From Zarea fungicola (lineage: Eukaryota > Ascomycota > Sordariomycetes > Hypocreales > Cordycipitaceae), in the NCBI GenBank assembly GCA_900169235.1, contig FWCC01000091.1:62001-126000 (forward strand): 64,000 bases of DNA, in the 5' to 3' direction. Numbering within the stretch: the stretch's first letter is position 1; every line of letters begins with the position of its first letter. Below are positions 58,359-64,000 of the stretch, in pieces. The notes under the pieces were generated by a model. The model had not been told where the DNA came from and searched no databases. It was given only the letters and a program-made list of their open reading frames with translations. Both the position numbers and the translations under genes were made by a program.

Positions 58359-59752
58359 GGTTGCTGCTTGTTGTGAGATGAGCTTTGTATGCCGTATGCC
58401 GTGTTTGCTGAGTATGAGTGGGAGTGGAGAGGCCTGGGGAAAAGGGGCGGTTCTGTTGGTTCTTGCAATACTGGTAGTGAGCTGTCTAGTGCTCTCTTTC
58501 TTTCCAGAAGATTTGGATAGAGCCTTCAGAGGAATGAGGGAAAAATATCTCGACTAACTATGGATATTTCAATGAAAGGTTCATTGAATGGTTTTTTTTT
58601 TGCTTGTCCCTGGGAGCGCATTCGGCTTGCTCAAAGAGGTATTATGCACCGAGGCGACGGAGTCTCGGGCGGCCGGTGCAACTATGGAAACCGGGGGCAG
58701 AGCCGGGATAAGAGTATTAGCTTTGGCCAAACATACGCAGCTCAAGATAAAGGTTTTCTAGACCTTGATATGGCTTTCTGTTGACAGATGATTTATTTTT
58801 ATTTATTTCTTCTTTAAAAAATCTGTTCAATTTAGTACACTTCAGACTGGAGCTTCCCGTAGTCGCCTCGTCCAACCGTACCAGCGCTTGAGCGTTGCTG
58901 GCAAACCAGTTAACTAGCGGATGTAATCTGTAGATGAATTCACTCATCAACTCGTCATCATGAATCTAGTGAGGTCAGGATTTCTGAGAATTTTGTGCGA
59001 TTTGTCTGGATAAAAGCCATGATCAGCTGTAAGTCGGAATGGCATTTGGACACCTCTGGCTTGATAGTAATGTTGCCCTACCGTCCAAATGGATCCGGCA
59101 CTTTAGATCCAAGCTTGGCAATCCCAGGTCAAGAAAGGGACGTCATATTCTGAGACAAGACGGACAGTACGTTTCCCACTTTCACATGGCAGCCATTGCA
59201 GCCGCAGCAAAGACCAGACCATTCAAGCCATTCAAACGAGAGCGCTAGACGCCCAGAGAACTATAATTGAATCAGTACGAGCACTGGCACGGCCAAGTTT
59301 CGGCTACTGTGATGGACGGATCGGGTTGACGCCGCCCCCGTCTTTGGGGAATTGCCCCGCCTACTCCTCACCCCAGATCTCCCTCGCCGACTGCAGCCCG
59401 AGGTAAAAAAAGGAATCAGCTACTATGGGTCAATGCCGAGTAGCTTGCTGTCGGCTATCGCAAGGACAGTGTTGGCTATTTCAATCTAGCCAAGTCCGCC
59501 GTTGAATGCGGTCTCGGTTGACACACCGTTTCCTGCCGTTTCTTCAAAAATTCAGATTACCTCCTTTCTGTGTCGCATCACGCTTTCCTTGTAACGACGG
59601 TCTTGGCAATACACCTAGCAAAAGACGGATACTGTCATCTTAAGCTATCGCATTCTTCATATTCTCGTTCTTCATATTCTCATTCTCATCTTCACCTTTG
59701 CTACATTTTATTTTAATTCCTTCAGCCTCCCTCACATACAATCACACACAAA
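58359..59752. other. Divergent spacer, small membrane protein and SDR
   Basis: 1.39 kb. C/T-rich leader with repeated TTCATATTCTC blocks at 59655-59690 just upstream of the SDR start; otherwise no gene or RNA recognised. Confidence 0.6.
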
Positions 59753-60865
59753 ATGTCGCTACTCTACGCCCTCAACGACTCCTTCGTCGGCAAAGCCCTC
59801 AACGGCATCGTCAACCTCAGTCTGAACCCCGTCGTCTCCGGCGCTCTCCTCGCCTTCCTCCTCCGCGCCCCAGACCACGTCCTCGCCGAGACGCTGCAGC
59901 GCGCCTCCCTCCCCGCCGACTATGACCTGACCGTCGCCAAGACGGTCCTCAAGATCCTGCTCGGGCTGGGCCTGACGCGCACCATCAACAACAAGCTGAG
60001 CTCCATGGCCGCCAACGCCTGGCGCTGGGGTCCCGCGCCGGGCTGGGACTGGCCGCGCGAGGTCGCCGTCGTCACCGGCGGCTGCAGCGGCATCGGCCTG
60101 GCCATTGTGCACAAGCTGCGCGCCAAGGGCATCCGCGTCGCCATCTTTGACATCCAGCCGCTGCCCGCGGAATTGAAGAGCGACGCGGCGGGCATCAAGT
60201 TTTACCGCTGCGACGTCACCTCGGCCGAGTCCGTCGCCGAGGCCGCCGCCGCCGTGCGCAAGGAGCTCGGCGACCCGTCCATCCTCATCAACAACGCGGG
60301 CATCGCGGTGCCGACCAACATCCTCGACATATCCGAGAAGGCGCTGCACAAAATCTTTGCCATCAACACCATGTGCCACTGGATCACCTGCCAGCAGTTC
60401 CTGCCAGCCATGATCAAGGCCGACAAGGGCCACGTCGTGACGGTCGCGTCGGTCGCGTCGTTTGTCTCGCTGCCGGGCCACGCCGACTACGGCGCGACCA
60501 AGGCGTCGGCGCTCGCGTTCCACGAGGCCCTCCGCACGGAGCTGAGGCACATGTACAAGGCGCCCAACGTGCTCGCGACCGTGGTGCACCCCAACTTTGT
60601 CGCTACCCCTCTGATTAGCGACTTTAAGAACGAGCTCAGCAGCGGCGGCGTAAGGTTCCTGACGCCGGAGCGCGTGGCTAAAGATACGACGGACCGCATC
60701 TTTGAGCGCAGAGGCGGGCAGGTCGTCGTGCCCAACTCGTCGGCCATTACGTCGGCGCTGCGTGGGTGGCCCACGTGGATGCAGGTCGCCGTTCACGATG
60801 TTGTGGGAGCACAGACGGCAAAGATGAATGAAGCGAAGAAGGCGGCGGCAGCGGCACAAAAATAG
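59753..60865 (+). CDS. Short-chain dehydrogenase/reductase, retinol-dehydrogenase-10-like
   Basis: Intronless, 370 residues. A hydrophobic N-terminal region (about 27-38 and 64-75) probably anchors it to ER or lipid droplets. Then the classical SDR core: VTGGCSGIG (cofactor loop), FDIQ (acid at the end of strand 2, favouring NAD), CDV, NNAG, active-site Ser in VASVASFVSLPG and YGATK (Tyr and Lys). VVHPNFVATPL follows. Length with the N-terminal extension fits RDH10/DHRS-type enzymes acting on retinoid-like, steroid or fatty alcohols; substrate in fungi is unknown. The start has a good context (A at -3) after a CA-rich leader. Confidence 0.93.
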   Translation: MSLLYALNDSFVGKALNGIVNLSLNPVVSGALLAFLLRAPDHVLAETLQRASLPADYDLTVAKTVLKILLGLGLTRTINNKLSSMAANAWRWGPAPGWDWPREVAVVTGGCSGIGLAIVHKLRAKGIRVAIFDIQPLPAELKSDAAGIKFYRCDVTSAESVAEAAAAVRKELGDPSILINNAGIAVPTNILDISEKALHKIFAINTMCHWITCQQFLPAMIKADKGHVVTVASVASFVSLPGHADYGATKASALAFHEALRTELRHMYKAPNVLATVVHPNFVATPLISDFKNELSSGGVRFLTPERVAKDTTDRIFERRGGQVVVPNSSAITSALRGWPTWMQVAVHDVVGAQTAKMNEAKKAAAAAQK

Positions 60866-62327
60866 TGACTTGACTTGTTTTTTTTTTTTACATTGCTATA
60901 GAATTAATGTACTCCATTGTATTCACGTTACAGTTGCTTGTATTGTTTTGTCTTTTTTCTTTTTTTTTTTTTTGGCTCTTAGTATAAACCTAGCTAGCAG
61001 TCTACACGGTACAAATTGACTGCCGATTTCATTTCATTTTTTTTCTTTTTAAATTATTAGAGTAGCTTGGCAACTTGGGTCCCTGGTAATGCTCTTACCG
61101 AGATCAATCATCCTCAACGGCTGGCGGGTGGCAAATCGTCAACCTTACCCCTTGGCCCTTGTCACCCTTGTCATCGGCTTGGATCTCATACCGCAGCCCC
61201 AGCCACCATGTTCAGCTGGTTCCTTGTCCTAACAATCTGGTTTATGATTCCAACATTGTCAACAGGTAGATCTTCCAAGCACAAATGGCTCATGCTGACC
61301 ATAGTTTCTAATTTTCTTCCCATGGCGCGGTAGCCGCCATTATATCAAATAGCGCAAAAAAATCCGAATCATGGCATGAGTAGCCAACTAGCCACGGCCC
61401 TATTGTGAGTCGTGAAACAGATCCCTGCTCATAAACGTCGAATTCAGAAGGCTACCCGAGCCAGGGGGGCCCATCCCGACGCCCACCACGGACGGCACAT
61501 CATCATCCAACTCAGCCCCAAAAATAACGTAACTAGTCAGTTGAATCGTAGTTGGTGTCCATGCGAGCCCGCATCGAGCCAAAACCCTCACAGCTTTCAG
61601 CCCCGCCGTCCCAGGCCTTGCCTGAAGAAACCTAGCCAGCGCCTAGGAAACCGTCCCGAAATTGAAAGAGGCGCCGCCACTGTCGGCCCAGTTCCATCTC
61701 AGCTTGCGACAGCGCAAAGCTTAGCGAAGTCTCTTCAACCGTGCGGGCAGGGCACATCCAATGGGACCGGTGGGGAACCTGACCGAGACGGGACGGGTTG
61801 ATGTGGTTCCCAGGCTGCATTTTGGGTCGATCGCTCGACTTGGCATAGCAAGGTTGCAAGGGCTCCCCTTTATTAAACTTTGTCACTTGTCTCATTTTGC
61901 TGTTGTTGCTTTTATTAGGAAAATCAATCACCCCCTCTCTTTCTCTCTCAACAAGTTTGAAGTTCTTCTTTCCCCCACGCTCATTGAAAAAAGCATCATC
62001 GAAAAGTCGCCTGCGTCAACAGTCAAGACAATGCCGCCACGCGTCGGAATGAACACACCGACACTCGATCACGCTGACTGAATTATAAACTGAACGGACG
62101 AAATCGATCGCTGCCGCGATACTTGGCGATGAAGAGCTAAACGATTCCAGCCACCATCGCCGAGAACTCCAGTTGTCACCACCCCCAACTGGTCAACCCA
62201 CCCTTTGCCCAATCTCCATCTCCGCCCTATTCGATGCAGGACGTCGACTACGGACAAGACGGAGAAATTTAACAAAACGACTTGAATTTTACTTTTTTTT
62301 TTCTTGGTTCTTCCGAAACCCGCAACT
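60866..62327. other. Intergenic region upstream of the DUF7703 gene
   Basis: 1.46 kb. T-rich 3' UTR of the SDR at 60880-61050, then unremarkable sequence; short open frames at 61412-62081 have no motif. The last 100 bp contain a T-run and a weak leader. Confidence 0.6.
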
Positions 62328-63315
62328 ATGCAAGACGTAAAAAAGGACTTGCCCATGGCCATGACCATGGCTGGCTTGGCCGCCGTCTCATGGTACATTG
62401 GTCTCGAAATCAACCTATCTTTATTCCTTCTCTTCAAGCGCCGACGAGGACTCTACTTTTGGTCGTGCGCCATTTCGGCATGGGGCGTCATCTTGCAGCC
62501 TCTCTTTATGATTCTCGCCGACTTTGACGTGTGGACCGACCACGTCCCATCACTCGTCATGATCTATCTCACCTGGTTCATCATGGTGATTCCTCAAAGC
62601 TGGGTCTTGTACTCTCGGTTGCATCTCCTGATGCACGAGACGAGAGCTTTGACCACGATTAAATATATTCTCATCTTTAACTCGATTGTTTTCTCCATAC
62701 CAACAATGGTCATTGGCACATTAGCCGTAAGTACACCTACAGATTATTGCATTGCAAAACGCATATTTCTTGTGCATCTTAAAATACTAAATGGCATCAA
62801 TGTTCTAGCAAGCCACAACTATATACCCGAGCCTGGCCACGTTCAACCTAAAATGGGACCGCGTGCAGCTCATCATCTACTTTGTCCAGGAGACGTGCCT
62901 CTCCATCCTCTACATCTTCCAGACCCAGAAGCACCTCAAGGACATTGTCCCGCTCCAGAAGCGCTTCTGGTCCCTCTCCTCCCTGTCGACCAACGGGTCG
63001 TCGTCGCGCAAGGCCAGCAGCGAGCAGGACGCCGTGCTGCGCCACCTCCTCGTCGCCAACGTCTTCATCATCGCGCTCGACATTACCCTCCTCGGCATCC
63101 AGTGCGCCGACCTCTTTTACCTGCAGGCCGCGCTCAAGCCCTGCATCTACGGCATCAAGCTCAAGATTGAGTTTGCCATTCTCAACCGGCTGATACGCAC
63201 GCTGCGGCGGAACCAGCCCAGCCGCGGCGGGGACCCGAGCTTCCAGGACCGCGTGGAGAGCGTGGACGGGTTGGAGATTAAGTCGGTTCCCGCGTCGTCG
63301 GATGGCCAGGCCTAA
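62328..63315 (+). CDS. Seven-TM-like integral membrane protein, DUF7703 type
   Basis: Exons 62328-62726 and 62809-63315 (82-bp phase-0 intron, GTAAGT...CTAG); 301 residues. About seven hydrophobic segments. The first two read WYIGLEINLSLFLLF and YFWSCAISAWGVILQPLFMIL around the conserved KRRRGLYFWS turn, as in DUF7703 fungal membrane proteins and the related Pth11-like region. A Ser-rich loop (SSLSTNGSSSRKASSEQ) precedes the sixth segment, and a short cytoplasmic tail ends the protein. It is possibly a receptor-like sensor; no ligand or G-protein evidence in the sequence. The ATG at 62328 is the first real start in frame. Confidence 0.88.
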
Positions 63316-64000
63316 GTGGCCTTTAAGGAATCAAGTACAATCTTATACACGACAGCAGAGTACCTGTCTCACGAAACATGTTTTTTCTTTTTTTGTTCTT
63401 GTTGGTTATGTATATATATATATGTAATATGGTATAATTGGGCGTTTTTCTTTTAGTTTGGGATACTATTCCCCCGCTGCATCGGTCAGCCAGTTGTTTG
63501 AATAATGGAAACTTTTGTCCTGAATATTATTAAGTAGTCTTAAGGATGACTGTAAGAACTGAATTGGTATTTTCAAGTGGTAATACGATAGCCGACAGCG
63601 TTGACCAGATAAAATCGTCCGATGCGCTAGTTGCTGACGGATGACAGATTGCGCCAGCATTTGGTATGTGTCGGTCGGGAACATTGTTGCTCACTCCGGC
63701 CGATCCGAACTGGCGGCCATTCGCGATCGTTTCGTCAGCTGCGGTTCCTGAATAGATCTCTGAGAAGATGGACCTTGCATGATTAGTCTGCCTCTGCAAT
63801 GATGTCGCCCGCTTCTTGCTGGTGGCCAAATCCTTGGCGGCGGTCTCCGCGACGGAGATGGTTGCGTCTGGCTCCACGGTGAGTTTGATAAAATCAAAAT
63901 GAATCATAATCCTTTCTGGGATACGCGGAGTATAAGAAGGGTCCAATGTTTGTCTATGCCTGCATGCCTGCATGCCTGCATGCCTATATGACTGTACCGC
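63316..64000. other. Right-edge spacer
   Basis: 685 bp after the DUF7703 gene. An (AT)n run at 63411-63424, a minus-strand ATG frame at 63530-63973 (147 codons; hydrophilic, Ala/Ser/Thr-rich, no motif) and an 8-bp tandem repeat near the end. The frame could be a small gene or an exon of one, but support is weak. Confidence 0.5.
63956..63985. repeat. 8-bp tandem repeat ATGCCTGC, nearly four copies
   Basis: Three full copies and a 6-base partial copy. It overlaps the start of the minus-strand open frame at 63530-63973, so the first codons of that frame are repeat-derived. Confidence 0.9.

Noticed and set aside
59759..60859. 366-codon minus-strand frame over the SDR gene
   Set aside because: Antisense shadow of a GC-rich gene; the plus strand has all SDR motifs.

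Overview
The window is nuclear DNA of a filamentous ascomycete (Pezizomycotina), most likely a sordariomycete of the Hypocreales type. Signs of this are many short introns (about 50-135 bp) with GTAAGT/GTATGT donors and YAG acceptors, a class II-type hydrophobin, a highly reducing polyketide synthase with CYP7/8-like P450s, a CFEM-like Cys-rich membrane protein and a DUF7703-type membrane protein. Exon structures below were worked out by hand from splice signals and conserved protein sequence; no search was run.

Left part (1-11.5 kb): a secondary-metabolite gene cluster that enters from beyond the left edge. It holds the 3' two-thirds of a highly reducing PKS (DH-MT-ER-KR-ACP, no release domain), a P450 with an unusual I-helix, a small Dabb (A/B-barrel, olivetolic-acid-cyclase fold) protein on the minus strand, and a class III PLP aminotransferase. 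A 23-bp tandem repeat with two undetermined bases sits between PKS and P450.

Middle (13-26 kb): a housekeeping Dnf1-type phospholipid flippase, then a second P450 of the same family as the first (minus), then a gene-poor stretch rich in AT and small repeats that contains a small secreted Cys-rich protein gene. Two degenerate copies of a roughly 110-bp repeat lie at about 9.3 and 20.9 kb, so they bracket aminotransferase, flippase and second P450.

Right part (26-64 kb): mostly conserved genes. These are a GGCT-fold (GliK-like) protein, glycerol-3-phosphate dehydrogenase with two possible starts, a polytopic membrane protein, a compact hydrophobin, a coiled-coil protein, a ferric/cupric reductase, a DJ-1/PfpI protein, an NmrA-like oxidoreductase, glycogen debranching enzyme, a CFEM-like membrane protein, a CSC1/OSCA channel, a small membrane protein, a retinol-dehydrogenase-like SDR and a DUF7703 membrane protein.

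The most interesting points are the PKS-P450-Dabb-aminotransferase cluster, the paired P450s around the flippase, the shortened hydrophobin loop, the possible dual targeting of GPD1, an in-frame hydrophobic intron in the debranching enzyme, and a CFEM-like gene whose first ATG lies in a 4-nt exon end.
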